A stretch of 64,000 nt of DNA from Ailurus styani. Taxonomy: Eukaryota > Chordata > Mammalia > Carnivora > Ailuridae. Below are positions 49,915-61,979 of the stretch, in pieces. The position numbers were made by a program, and so were the translations under genes. The notes beneath the pieces are model-generated. The model worked only from the letters and a program-made list of their open reading frames with translations, searched no databases and was not told the DNA's origin. The stretch's first letter is position 1; each line of letters starts with the position of its first letter. The DNA is taken from NCBI GenBank assembly GCA_002007465.1, contig LNAC01000350.1, forward strand, positions 486,014 to 550,013. The letters are read 5' to 3'.

Positions 49915-51110
49915 CATACATATAAGAAACGTCAATCACTAATTGTAGGCTTACCATGTACCAGTATGAAGCTATGTGATGTAGCTGTGAGATGTAAAAA
50001 CAAAAAATCCAAAGCCAAAAAAAGCAAAAAACAAAATAAAAAACTATTGTAGAAAGTAATCACATGCCAGAAGAGAGGAAAAACAGATCAGGCTCAGGGA
50101 AGAGGGGGACGATGACTTGCCTCTGTGAGAGTCAGAGGAGGCTGAACAGAGGTCCTGCTATTTGAACTGGACATGAAAGGCTAAATGAGGCATCACACGA
50201 AAGCATGAGAAAGGCACTGGAGAGAGGGAGGACAGCAGGCATGAGGTTAGAGGAGAGAGGACACCGTGGTTGGGCAAGAAAGCTCACTGAGGCCAGACCA
50301 CACAGTGGGTTGGTTGAAAGAGCAGCAGGAAGTGACACTCTTCAGTAAGCTGGGGCCGGGTTTCTGGAGGGCCTTCCGTCCCCAGCGAGGTTGGGAGTGT
50401 AGGTGATGAGGCGATGAGATGTTTTTTCAGCAGGGGCGTGAAATGAATGAGCAGAGCCGTGTTAGAAAGATGATGTTGCTAAAAATGTGGGAGATGGATT
50501 AATGAGCTGGAAAAGATTGGAGGTGGGAGGTCAATTAGGAAGCTGTTGCCGAAGGGTGAGGGCTAACAGCAGTCGCGGAGACGCTGGGGAGACGCAGCTC
50601 TCCCAGATGAGAGGAGATGTGAATGGCGAGAGAGATTGACACTGACTGAATGAGGAGGGCTAGGGAGAAGGAGCCGGAGCACTTCTGGGGTGGGGGGGCG
50701 CTAGCGCAGCAGGTGGCGAGCGCACTTGGTGGAGCTCAGGGACTGGGGGTGGGGGGCGGGAGCGGGGGCTGGAGCTCAGGGACTGCAGCAGGGCTAGGAA
50801 AGTAGGAAAGAGCTCTCGTGTGGTGGAAAACCAGGCCCCACAGAGAGGGGTCCTGGAAGCCGGCAGCCTCTCACAAGCTGCCGAAAGGTGAAACCCAGAA
50901 GTGCTGGGGAAAAGAAGGAATTTCGTTTGACCCAGAGACAAAGACGTTGGTGGCCTTGGCGAAGACGAGGGGGCTTGTGAGAGAGGGCTGCAGATGTGGA
51001 AATAAAGGGACAATGGCAACTGGCCGATAGTGCGTGTAATGCGGTTTGGTGATCAGTAGGTGAGAGAAGAAGGAAGAGGGAGACAAGAAAGGGAAGTGTC
51101 TGAAGAGGGC
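49915..51110 (-). repeat. Long L2 relic, antisense
   Basis: Purine-rich antisense L2 body: gaactggacatgaaaggcta, gcaggggcgtgaaatgaatg, agcagagccgtgttagaaag, tcaattaggaagctgttgcc. Both edges are diffuse. The open frames across it come from the purine bias. Confidence 0.65.
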
Positions 51111-51239
51111 AGTTGCTACTCACTGGGGAAAGATGGAGTCTGCAGGGTCCCACAGGCTGAGCAAGGGGATCAAGGACACAGAAAAAACACTTTTCAAATG
51201 CCCTCAAATGTGTCTGAATGACTTCAAATAGAATTGTAA

Positions 51240-52095
51240 GCAGCTTACTTTTACATGAGGTTTATTTTTAAATTATATAATTAATATATTACAAAAAATT
51301 AGGAAAACGCAAGAAAGTATATAAAGAAAAATAACCGCGTAGACTCTTTCCTCTCAGAAAGAACTGCTGTTGACATACTGGCATTTCCTTTTAGTCTTTA
51401 TTCATATTCATGCATTAATAAAAACATGCTATGTGGTGAAAGGGACAGGGTCTTGTGAAAAATAAGTAAATAAATAAATAAAGAGCAAAGAAAAAGGAAG
51501 TCAGTGTCCAGCAGACGGAGCTCCAGAAAGCAGTTCCACCACTGACCAGATGTGTGACCTGGGGCAAGTTCATGGGGCAAGTTCATGGTCCTCTGCCTCA
51601 GTTTTTGCACTCATGGAATGAGACTGCTTAGCAATTAGCATTGTTCAAGAAGAGATGATGCCCACATGATGCCCCTTCCTGGCACGGGGTCAGCCACACA
51701 GTTTGAACTTGATCAATTAAATTGTATTTCTGTGTAACTCCATATTTTACATTTTCCTGCATGATGCACAAAACCTTTATGAATCTTATTTTAATGATTA
51801 TATTCTATTCCATTATATGGATGTGCCCCAAAGTTAACCATCCTCTTTAAGATTTATATTGCTTCTGAATTTTTGCTTTGAAGAAAAAATTCCTTTTAGA
51901 TAACATCTTTGTGTATAACACAGGTATGTTTTCTTTTAATTCCGATTTCCTCCTAGGTTTAGAAGTGAACTGTGTCGGTTAAAGGGTAGGGACACTTTTC
52001 ACCGCTTTATGTTAGGAATCGGCTTTCCAAAGAGTTGTACCAATTTATATTTCCACTTGCACACTTACATAGGTGATTGTTCCCCATCTCAGTGA
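51240..52095 (-). mobile_element. Old antisense L1M-like element, interrupted
   Basis: Segments such as tgttgacatactggcatttc, attctattccattatatgga and agagttgtaccaatttatat are typical of old antisense L1M copies. A block at about 51435-51710 containing a MIR interrupts it. Confidence 0.65.
51495..51640 (+). repeat. MIR with a 13-bp tandem duplication
   Basis: Contains gaccagatgtgtgacctggg and cctctgcctcagtttttgca. The 13-mer ggggcaagttcat is repeated directly at 51561-51573 and 51574-51586. Confidence 0.75.
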
Positions 52096-52214
52096 CAAGG
52101 TGGGGGGGTTGGGGTAAGTGGGGAATACAGTAGCTGGTGGGATTATTTTCTTCTAAAAAAAATCTTTGCTGTAATTGACATAATCCTCTCCTCCCTTCTT
52201 TCCCATGTGCTTAG

Positions 52215-52286
52215 CGTTATCATCAGCTTGAAATAAAAAAAAAACTGGAGACCTTAGCTAGGAAGGAGCGAATTCAGAGATTTAAG
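52215..52286 (+). CDS. ERICH3: ERICH3 coding exon 4 (residues 82-105)
   Basis: A 72-base exon (24 codons, phase 0 to 0) between acceptor ...catgtgcttag and donor AAG|GTAAGG. It encodes RYHQLEIKKKLETLARKERI then QRFK, a strongly basic segment predicted to be helical, possibly a short coiled coil continuing the helix of exon 3. It contains a run of ten A bases within the codons for IKKK, a possible spot for slippage or sequencing error; the frame is intact here. It is too short and has no start codon, so ordinary ORF searches would not list it. Confidence 0.96.
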
Positions 52287-53928
52287 GTAAGGAGCTACAT
52301 AATTCTTTTACTTCATAATATTATGTTATGATTTTAAAAGTCGGTGGCACTATTAATTGATGCTTTTTGAGGCACTTTGCTTTTAAGTAACTCATAGCTG
52401 AAGTCAGGTGATGGTTCCACCAAGACTCTATCTTGGCCCACATTATTTCAGAAGTTCATGGCAAAATAGGGGCTTCTTCTGCAACTTTGTAAGGTACAAA
52501 GCTTTCAAAGCAAACACAGAAACACCCTTTTCAAGCTTGAAATCTTGCTTTTGTCTTTTCTTGATTGATATGTGACAGAGGCCCAAGGATTTTTGTTTTG
52601 TGTCTGAAAAAGCTGAAAATAGATGGTGATGTTGCCAGTGTAATGGAAAATGGCATTCTCAGAATTATCCAATGGCACATTTTCATGTACACGTGACCCT
52701 TGAAAATAGATGGTAGGAAGGATCTACCTTGGCAAACAAAAGCATGAGATTTAGACATTCTGTACAAGGTATTTAAAATTTTCCTTATTTATTTTTATTT
52801 TTATATTCAATATCCCTTCTTTGCAGTGAACTTCTGAAACATATACATTTGAATCAGGAGATGAGAGGCTCAATTAAGCATGTCTGAAAGGTTTCAGTTT
52901 AGGTTGGCGGTTTTATTCAATTTCCTGAGCCATTCAAATGCTCAGGTGATTCTTCATTTTCTGTGTCCTGTCACAAATGTGGGCCCAAGACACATTTCAC
53001 AAACTGAGGAATAGTTGTAAACCTTCTGGAGAATACGTTGCCACACATAAGGCAGTAATTTTCCCCTCTTGCCTGCTAGATTCAAATCTGCCTATTTCAT
53101 CATGGTCAAAAGATAATCTTATTACAAAAGTGTTGTTAAATAACAGAAGATAGGTCAGTTTTTCAAGATCAGAAAAGTTGATGTGTAGAGATTTGTGGTT
53201 CATTCAACTTTGCCAATATTGTCCTACATCAAGGACTGAGTTATAGATTCTATAACTTACTGCTGAAATGTTGACGGAGAAAAATGGTCTCTGGAAATAG
53301 GGACGAACGCTGCCGGAAGCCGCGTGGGATTCGCTGAACCTGGATTGGCAGACACGCTGACTAAGCACGTGAACATGTTACAACACTGGCAGAAATTCCT
53401 GAGAGACACTCCAGTTCCTCCCTATATGATTTCTATTTGTAACAATATTCACTTTATAGCTGCCTTTGGTGAAAGACCTGTGATTTAAGTTTCTCTTATA
53501 TAATATGCAACCCTTTTGCTTGGGGCACGATTTCATTATTTTTTTAAGGTAGAAAATTAATAGTTTCTGGTAGTCTTTACTGATCAGACCTGTGAGGAAC
53601 ATCATGCTTCTTGTAGTGATCTGCGTAAAGCAGATTCATAAATGTTACTGCTAAAACCCACTGTATCCCTAGCTGTTTCTTTGAGTATAGCTGTTTCTTC
53701 CAATATAGCAGACTGAAATTTCTGCCTCTCATTAAATTACTACACCCAATGCCCCAGTACAGCTGTGGAAACTTTTTCTGACCGTCGTGACAGACCTCAG
53801 GAGGAACACGTTTCAAAGTAATGAGAAAGGACTTCTTTAGTGATATAGTATCTCTCAACCTGTCAGTCAATAATCTAACCTCGATGACTAATTATCCATC
53901 AATTTGTTCAATCACTTTCTTATTCTAG
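52287..53928 (+). other. ERICH3: ERICH3 intron 4
   Basis: A 1.6-kb phase-0 intron, GTAAGG...TTCTAG. I recognise no interspersed repeat. It contains the unusual CpG-dense patch at 53301-53373 described in the findings; the remainder is unremarkable AT-rich sequence. Confidence 0.8.
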
Positions 53929-54057
53929 GGAGAACCCACAAGATGGTCTATAGAAAGTAACATGCCAGTGCTGTCTCCCCACCCCCCAGTGGGCCCAAAG
54001 ACTAACCGTGGCCGTAGTGTCCTGGTGGATGAAGGACATTCCAGTCCAGTAACACTG
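53929..54057 (+). CDS. ERICH3: ERICH3 coding exon 5 (residues 106-148)
   Basis: A 129-base exon (43 codons, phase 0 to 0). The acceptor is ...cttattctag and the donor CTG|GTGAGT is near-consensus. It reads GEPTRWSIESNMPVLSPHPP then VGPKTNRGRSVLVDEGHSSPVTL. The segment is Pro/Ser/Gly-rich and probably disordered, with several SP sites (LSPHP, SSPV) that could be phosphorylated by proline-directed kinases; that last point is inference. It marks the change from the helical N-terminus (exons 2-4) to a low-complexity linker (exons 5-7). Confidence 0.95.
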
Positions 54058-54229
54058 GTGAGTCATATTAAACACTGTCATGTACCATTCTGACTAAATA
54101 ATATATAATTTCTAATTACTCTCAGAAGAAATTCTCTCTGAGTGCTTGTCTGTATAATTCTGTGAATCCTACTGAATGACAATGTGGTCTTGTATCTGTT
54201 CAACTGTCTTTATTAAACGTCCCACTTTC

Positions 54230-54570
54230 AATCAGTATCGCCCCTGTCAAATCCATTTTGCTTGTTACTGCTAGAGTAGTTTCTTTAAAGTGCAGATTAC
54301 TTGTTACTTACATACCCAAATGCCTTCACTGGCTCTGTGACATTTTTAGAAAAACCTAGACTCTTTCACCTGACATTTAAGACCCTAAACCATATGACCT
54401 CAATTTAGCGAACCCAGTATTTCCCCTCATGATTACCCTTTAGCACTCTACAATGCAGCAAGATTGTACCACTAGTCATTCCACATATGTCCTGTGTTTT
54501 CTGACCTCTGGATTTTGTCCCTGCTGTTCCCTCCACTTTCACCTTATCTGTCAAACTTATTTTATGGACA
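54230..54570 (+). repeat. L2 relic, sense
   Basis: Contains aaatgccttcactggctctg, catttaagaccctaaaccat and tgacctctggattttgtccc, the usual order of the L2 3' body. Confidence 0.65.
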
Positions 54571-56819
54571 CAAACTCAATTATACTGTATAGCATGTTGG
54601 GCCAGGTACTTATATTTGTGTTTCTTTTATCAAAAGCATGAGCACATACTTTAACATAAACATAGTTAAATGTGTAGAGATTCTATTTAAAGAAATTGCC
54701 CAACCAACATTTCATTCCAGTTTGATTCATTTATAATATAGAGCTGGGGTTAATTTGAAGAAAGGTGAAGTAGCTTGATACAATATAGGTACAGGAAAAG
54801 TTTTGCAGAATATTTGCTGGAGGTAGATGGTTTAAGTTGTAAATGAATTGCTTGATCACATCTTTATTCTTGCTTTGTGTGGCCTAATATATTTCCTTGT
54901 TAGCATGAACATTTTTTTGGATTGCACAATATTTATGGAGAAATTGCAAAGCTTTCCCAGATTGTTGAAGTAGGTTCATCTTGTATAGTGTTAAGCTTTG
55001 ACATTTTTCAAAGGTAAATATGTTTGACATTTCCCGATGAACAGCTCAAGTTATGAAAAGCAACCGTTTTCCCTTTGTTGTCACCGTATTTCCAAGCTTC
55101 ATTTAAATGTATACGTACACAAATAATGATTTTTTTTTTGGATGGCAAATTCACTAGGCTCTCAAAAGCTTAAACTGGCTGAAACAAAAGAAACAATCAA
55201 GTGCTGCTTTCTATCTTCCCACCTGTTTCAGAGAGGAAAAACCCTTGAAAGGCTTTCTTTTCAATTTTCCAGCTGAACACCCTCAATAAGTAGTTTATGA
55301 TACATCCAGGAGATCTTAATGTGGCAGGAGTGAGAAAGTAATTTAAAAATTACAGGAAACACTGACACCAGCACTTCAGAAGCCTTTCTATCTGGTAAAC
55401 CACGATTCTTCACTTGGTCACCCCCTATGGTGCTTCTGCACCTTAAGGGATACCTATTGTGATCTTGAAACTGTGGTTCCCATTTTACAGAAATTCAAAT
55501 CTTCCTTTTTGTTCTCCCAGCCTGGATACATATCCTTTAAATGTGACTCCTGACCAGCAAGTGCCATGGAAGTGGAAAAAACAATCCTCTTGGGATATTG
55601 CCATTTATTTTTCTTTTAACTTTCTTGAATAAAGAAAGAAAGCATCCAGTGAATAGTTATTGCACTTGGTCACTAATTGAACCTAAACCTTCAGAGTAGC
55701 ATATAGGCTCTTAGCTGCACCATTCCCATTAAAACTGTGGAAACCCATTCAACTCATTCTGCACAAGCTTGGAAAATTCACCCCCAGAGATCGTCTAGTA
55801 AGAATTAGAAATGCTCAGCTAAGCTGGGTAATCACCAGGTAGTCAATTTCAATTCACATTCTGGTACAGTTTTGAAAATGCTAAGCTACACTGCCATATT
55901 TATTCCAAGAAAATATATTACAAACAGTTTAAAATATAGCAAATTTAAGGTGGCTTCTGATGTGAACTACAACAGTTTGTAGCTCACAGCTGTTAGTTGA
56001 ATGATGCAAATTTGTTTTTAGGTATAAATGTAATCAGTTAAACATTTGACTGCCATATTCATCTAACTGAATGATATCTGTATGCAAATGTGGGAAATAA
56101 AATTTAAACCACAGAAGCCAATAGATCATGTTCTAGTTTATAGTAACCTGCTTTCTTGAATTCCTACATTAGATTTTCAATGTGCTTGTGTTCAGTTGAA
56201 CTACTTGACACGAGAGAGTCTTAGGCATATTTGTTTTACAGAGTTCAAAAGAATTCTTTTGGGTGATCTGATTCCCTTGTTCAGAAACCTCTAGTTTGAT
56301 TTATCTTTGTGGGTTTTAAGACATTTTGCCTTTTGGCTCATGTAGTCTCATGTCCTGTTTCTTTAAATCAAATGTTGCCTTAGTCAATCTACTTGGCTTT
56401 CTGCATTGGTCATGAAATAGGTTTGTATGCAGAGACCCAAAATAACAATGACTTAAACGTAAGGATGCCCTCCTTACCCCAACACACTTAGGTGAATCTC
56501 AGCTGGTGTGCTCATCTCTATGAAGTCACCAAAAGCTCAGATTCCTAATTTGTCATTAATCTGCCAAACTTAGTGTGTTGCTTTCATTTTACATAAGCCA
56601 AGATGGCAGATCGCCATGTGGATATTTCAGTCACTGGGAAGGGGGTACAGCGAAAGTGACAGCACACTTCTTGCATCATCTGGAGGTTTCCTATATCACT
56701 TCTGCTCACATCTTATTGACTGAAACTGAGGCGTATATCCATACAGATTTGCAAGAGATGCTGGGAAATATAGTCTTTATTTATGATAGCCATGTTCCCT
56801 GATAAGAAATTCTGTTACT

Positions 56820-57019
56820 GGGGCGAATGGGTGGCTCAGTGGGTTAAAGCCTCTGCCTTCAGCTCAGGTCATGATCTCTGGGTCCTGGGATCCAGCCCCA
56901 CATCAAGCTCCCTGCTCAGCAGGGAGCTTGCTTCCTCCTCTCTCTCTGCCTTCCTCTCTGCCTACATGTAATCTCTTCCTCTCTGTCAAATAAATAAATA
57001 AAATCTTTTAAAAAAAAAA
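56820..57019 (+). mobile_element. CAN SINE, sense, with perfect target-site duplication (intron 5)
   Basis: Full-length element whose head reads ggggcgaatgggtggctcag (substituted relative to the usual cgcctgggtgg). It is flanked by an exact 16-bp duplication, aagaaattctgttact, at 56804-56819 and 57018-57033. The body carries more substitutions than the 16023 copy, so the perfect duplication may be partly luck. Confidence 0.94.
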
Positions 57020-57680
57020 GAAATTCTGTTACTAGTGAGGAAAGAAAAACAGATACTGGGGAATATTATTTTTGCTACCCCTCCCATGTCTGGCTTTCTA
57101 CCTACCTGGATATTTGAATTTATCATTCTTCTTCTCTGCTCATCCATTTTCTCCTCTTGCTTATACATTTGGATAAAAAGCTTATGTGAAAACTTGAATT
57201 TTTCCTAGTCTCATTGGTTTATTCCAAATAACATTTAGTTCTAAGTACTGTTCAGTCTTAGATATTTTGTTATCATTGTTATTGTCTCTTTAGCAGTATT
57301 TGTGTAGTTTATTTGGTACTAATTGTCGTGTGTTACCATTAGGTGTTAAAAGTTACTTTTCAGTTTTCTCATACTGCCTATAGTTGGAATCCAATGAATG
57401 TTGACTTAACAAAATTAGACATTTGGTGACATATGACATGCTTGTCAAGGTAGCACTCAGACCAATTTTTGGTGGTAGGAGCTACTGTCTCATCATTTTT
57501 TTATGGATTACACAATGCTTTTCCGGAGTTGAATATTTGTTGTTCACTGTTCTTGATTCAGTGCAGTAAGCATTGTTCATGAGTCATTTATGTGCCATCC
57601 TTCTAACCCAAATATACATGGATTATTCTTAACAGGTTTCCAACTTTTTGTTGTAATAGAACAACAGGGCCAAAAGCCTT

Positions 57681-57830
57681 GTTTTTTTTTTTCTTTTTGA
57701 AACATTGCTGATCTTTATTCTAAACTTAACAGTGTTCTGTCAATGCCACAAACAGCATTTCTAATGCTCCATACATGGTCCTTTTGGTATTCTCTGCTGT
57801 AGATTCTTGATTGGAAAATGCATCAGTCAG
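57681..57830 (-). pseudogene. Possible 3' end of a processed retrocopy (source unknown)
   Basis: Read on the minus strand, an open segment ending TMYGALEMLFVALTEHC and a stop (57726-57728) is followed by AATAAA (57714-57719) and then, about 15 bases on, an A-rich run (57681-57698). The stop, short 3' UTR, poly(A) signal and A-tail in this order are the hallmark of a truncated retrocopied mRNA. I do not recognise the peptide, no target-site duplication was found, and the order could arise by chance, so confidence is low. Confidence 0.3.
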
Positions 57831-58330
57831 GGTCTCAGCAGGAAACAGATGGCTCACACAAATGGGGTAATTAGGAAGAGTTTAATAAAGAAACTATTTA
57901 CAAAGATGCCAGCAGGGTTAAGGAAAACCAACTGGGGATGTTAAGCATGCTAGGGTCAGCACCCTGGGAAGCGCAGCACCTAGGCCAGAGAGGGAGAGGG
58001 AAGGACTGGGTCCCAGCACCAGCAGGCAGTCCTTACAAGCTAGGAGAGGACAGCCTGACAGGAGCTGTGGATTCGGTAGAGGGACCCAGCTGGCCCATCA
58101 CAACCTTGGTGGGAAGGGTCCAGGGGAGTTAAGACCTCAACCACTTCCCTCTTGTCTTCTGATCTCCTGCCAGCGCCTTTCATTGGCCAAGTCCAACTGA
58201 CATCCAGAGAGTAGTCTGTGTAGTCCATGAAGAAATGACTCCAAGATGGCAGAGCAGAGCAGAGAAGACAGAGAAGAAGAGCAAATGGAAAATATCCGGC
58301 CTGGAAAACATCTCCATTTTCACAGTGTTT
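57826..58330 (+). repeat. Old interspersed repeat, family not assigned
   Basis: The order gtcagggtctcagcaggaaa, agagtttaataaagaaacta, atctcctgccagcgcctttc, aaatggaaaatatccggcc looks like a repeat I have seen in many mammalian loci, but I cannot name the family with confidence. Confidence 0.5.
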
Positions 58331-58916
58331 TCCAATTGCCAGTTACTGGTTCTCATTTTTACTTTCCTGGCATTTCAAGGGAGAAGTTGAAAAAGTGGTA
58401 ATGCATTATAGTTAAACATCACCTTTCCTCTTTTTGAATCATATTGTCTGCTTTTATTTCACCATTTTGAAGATGTAAAGAACTTACAGTAGTTTATGTT
58501 GAAAACATTTAAACGGAAATGAGTCCATCCCAATCATATTCCTTTAAATCTCTAAAATAAGAACATTATTCAAGGTAACATTTGATTGAGCAAAACCATT
58601 TTATGCACTGAATAAATTAGGTATTGTCAACAAGTTTACAAAATGAATAAAATAGAGGAACCTAACAGAGAATATCTCCTTTGTCTAGAATACTCTATAA
58701 TTGTGGCATTTAGTTATGTAGAGGACTTCCACGCCATATGTTTTAACAAATACTTTGGGTCATAAGGCTATGTATAATGGAAGGACATAATTAAAGTTTA
58801 ATCTGTTCAGTAAAAAGACACCATTAATTACTTTAGGCAATTTGTTGGGTTATTAATTGGTTCTGGAAACATGTCAAGATACTAATTTAAATGGAATTTT
58901 TTTCCTAATTGTCTAG

Positions 58917-59075
58917 ACAGCCCCTCGACCATACACTGCCCCAGGAAATATGCAGCCTCCAATTCGATTAAAGCCTCTTCCCAGTAATCCTGCAGTAGGA
59001 ACTGTTCCAAAGATAACTTCGGGGTCCAGATCGAAAACCTCATTGCTGGAAAATGAAGCTCCATTTCCCATTGGG
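58917..59075 (+). CDS. ERICH3: ERICH3 coding exon 6 (residues 149-201)
   Basis: A 159-base exon (53 codons, phase 0 to 0) after a strong pyrimidine tract and ...ttgtctag. The donor GGG|GTAAAT lacks G at +5 and is weaker than average. It encodes TAPRPYTAPGNMQPPIRLKP then LPSNPAVGTVPKITSGSRSK and TSLLENEAPFPIG. It is Pro-rich and basic with few hydrophobic residues, so probably an unstructured linker. It aligns with ERICH3 without gaps. The frame continues open into the intron, but the homology ends at PIG. Confidence 0.95.
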
Positions 59076-60989
59076 GTAAATGTTACTTCTTCAAGAAATA
59101 TCTTTTTATTCTTCATTGGAATAATAGATTATCACACATTTTAAGATGTAAAATTCAATTAATCTCAGTGAAATTTATATTGTGCACTTATTAAGCATTT
59201 ACTATGTACTTCTATTGGATTATATCTTACTTTAACTGGAAGGCCTATAATTTCTGTGTGATTAAGCAAAGTGAGTAAGGAATAGATCTGTAATAATGTA
59301 AGGTTATCTTTCATTAATTTGAACAGTTGTATGAAAAACAAAGGGAAACTTCTTATATGACTTCTATCAGAATAGACCCAGTGTTGACTGATTCTAAATT
59401 TTACATGCATGGAACCTAGAAAATGAAACTTTCCAAGAATAGGCTTGCATTTGCATGCTGACTTACTTTACCATCAGTGTATGAAATTGCTTCAAGTTTG
59501 ACTCTGGAGAAGGTTGGATATAGAAGAAAAAGAATGTCCTTCTTTAAAAAATGGTGAATTAATCACACATAGGAGCTTGACTTTGCTTCCTTTTCAAGGT
59601 TATGTCTCTGGTAATTTTAACTTATTTTAAGAGAGCACCAGAGAGAAACACAGTAAACATAAAATACAAGTTACTCGAACAGGGATGAATAATTAGGACA
59701 TTCAGTAATTAGGGAGGGTTTCGTTTGTATTTCTAACACGAAAAAGAAACACTTGCCAGCTTAAGAAAGAACCTGTGTCATGAGAACAAATGTCACCGTG
59801 TTCAAATGGGTGAATTTAATTCCATTTCTTATCAGGAAGCATAAGACATAGGAAATTAAGATTTTTTTAAAATCAAGATGTTTTTATCTAGAACTGACAG
59901 ATAACCTTGATACTAAGAAATTAATCCAGACAAATAAATGATTTTATTTCATAATAAAAGGATAATATAACTCTAAAAATAATAACTAATATTTTATCCA
60001 CTTAATATGCTTTTCAGCTTATGAAGCACTTTTCACAAACCTTATTTTAGTTAATTAAATAGTATTTCCTAGAAAGCGGGAAAAATTAAATCAAGAGTAG
60101 TAGCACTTTGTCTAAGGAATAGTACTTAAATCTAGGGAGAAGCTTGTGGGGTCATAAGTCAGTTAGGCTGACACTCTAGGATCTGGGGTCCACATTGAAA
60201 GCCTAGAGATTTCCTGTTTCATCTAGTGTCCAGGAACAGATATGTCCTGAGAGATTGTCTCAAGTTAACGAGGAGAACACAGAACACGCTCATTTGTCTC
60301 CCTATAGTAAACCAAAATCAGCAGCCAAATCATAATCAGGGGCCACTGATTCACCAGATGTCAAATAATCAAAGCTGTAGAAGCAGTCCATTATCCCTCC
60401 ATGAGAAGCCAGATCACAATGAGAAGGTTGCCTAGTGAGCATGGAATCAGAAGGAAGGTATATAGGGGAATGGAATCAGGTTAAAATGGTTTGATGTACC
60501 TATCTCATCTTAGGAATGGGCTTGCCAAAGGTACCAGAAAACTCAAAGATCTTTGGCTAAATCCCTGTATATTCCAGGGATGACTTTGCCATTAGGACTG
60601 AAAATATTTAAAGTCCAATGGGTGAGATTTTCTCTCCCCTAGATAGTGCTTGGATGGGTACATTCCATATTTGCCAAGGTGATTTTATTATTTTTTCTAA
60701 GTTCCTATACTTCGATAGATACTTTTTTCCTATTAGATATGTAAATACTACTAATCAAGTAATATTCAAGTTCTGCTGACTAGGCAGGGATTTTTTTTTC
60801 CTTCAGCTGATTTTCCAGTTCTGCTCTGATGCATTGGATGGATTTATTAGTTAAATCTAGCGCCTTTTATTTTCCTGTTTGCAAGTTTTGGGGTATGAGT
60901 GATTGAGGGATAGGCACTTAATGGTAACTTACTTAGGCTGATGGAGATACAAGATTGAGATTAATTCCAGGTTATTTTAAATCAGCTAA

Positions 60990-61140
60990 ACTTACACTTT
61001 TCATTCAGTAAATATTTATTGGGCACTTACTATAGACTAGGTCTTGCTCTAAGCGTTAGTGATATATCAATTGTCAAGGCCGGCAGAAGTCTCTAACTTA
61101 TTGGAGCTTATACTGCAATGTACATAAGCAAACTATACTG
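60990..61140 (-). repeat. L2 3' end, antisense
   Basis: Contains cattcagtaaatatttattg, ggcacttactatagactagg and cttattggagcttatactgc. Confidence 0.8.
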
Positions 61141-61979
61141 TCAGAAGACATGTAATTTTTCTATGGTATTAATGATGAAGATGATTTAATATAAAATCAG
61201 ACAAATTTCTAAAGAAATAGTAGTCTTCATGATTGCTGAGTATGTAGTGAGTACCCACTAAATTCTTATTGCTTTCTTAAAAAGTAAAAGTTATGAATGT
61301 GGGAATTGTTGGAAGGGACAACAGACATAAGCAAGTTTCTAAGTATCAGGAGAGAAGATCTTCAATTTAGGCAAAAACATTCTGGTCAAAAACAGAGTGG
61401 TGAAAATGCAATTGAGTAAAAATTGTGACTTAATTCAAAATGATTATCCTTACGAGAGTTTCTCATACACTATTTGATAAGTATAGAAATTAGTATAACT
61501 GTGAAGGCAGTGTGGGAATATCTATCAATATTTTAAATGAACATGCTCAAACATTTTTACATATAGTAATTTATTTTAGGAATATATAGATATGTGAAAA
61601 GGAATAGATTTAAGAATACTGAGTATTATAGTATTTGTAATAGTGAATAATTGAAGACACAACAATTTAATAGGATGTTGTTTAAAAACATTATAGTTTA
61701 TTAACGTATGTTAAACAATAAATAAGGTAAGCTTATTTTTACCACCATGGAAAGATGTCCAAGACACTGTGGGCTAGCTAAAAAAGCAGGGTAAGGAATG
61801 ACATGTTAATTTTTTAAAAAATTTATTAAGCCATTTCCATATATCAGGCATACAACTGACCGATAACTATTTAGAAATAATAATTTTTAAAAATCTCCAA
61901 GTCCCCAAAGTTCTGGATTCATTGATTTTATTCTTACTATTTTCACTTAATTTATATCTGTTATTACAATATCAATGTA

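Larger units (their letters stand above)
48590..52214 (+). other. ERICH3: ERICH3 intron 3
   Basis: A 3.6-kb phase-0 intron with donor GTGAAG. The first 1.3 kb is unique and AT-rich, with a low-complexity TA-rich patch at about 49735-49815. A long antisense L2 relic (49915-51110) and an old antisense L1M (51240-52095), interrupted by a MIR-containing segment, fill the remainder. Confidence 0.85.
54058..58916 (+). other. ERICH3: ERICH3 intron 5
   Basis: A 4.9-kb phase-0 intron, GTGAGT...TTGTCTAG. It contains an L2 relic (54230-54570), a young sense CAN SINE (56820-57019), a possible retrocopy tail (57681-57830) and an unassigned old repeat (57826-58330). Sequence from 54600 to 56800 and from 58340 to 58916 shows nothing I can identify. 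Confidence 0.85.

Noticed and set aside
50660..51207. Minus-strand Pro/Ser-rich open frames of 119-137 codons
   Set aside because: They fall in a purine-biased antisense L2 relic, which reads as Pro/Ser/Leu on the other strand; no ATG context or homology supports a gene.
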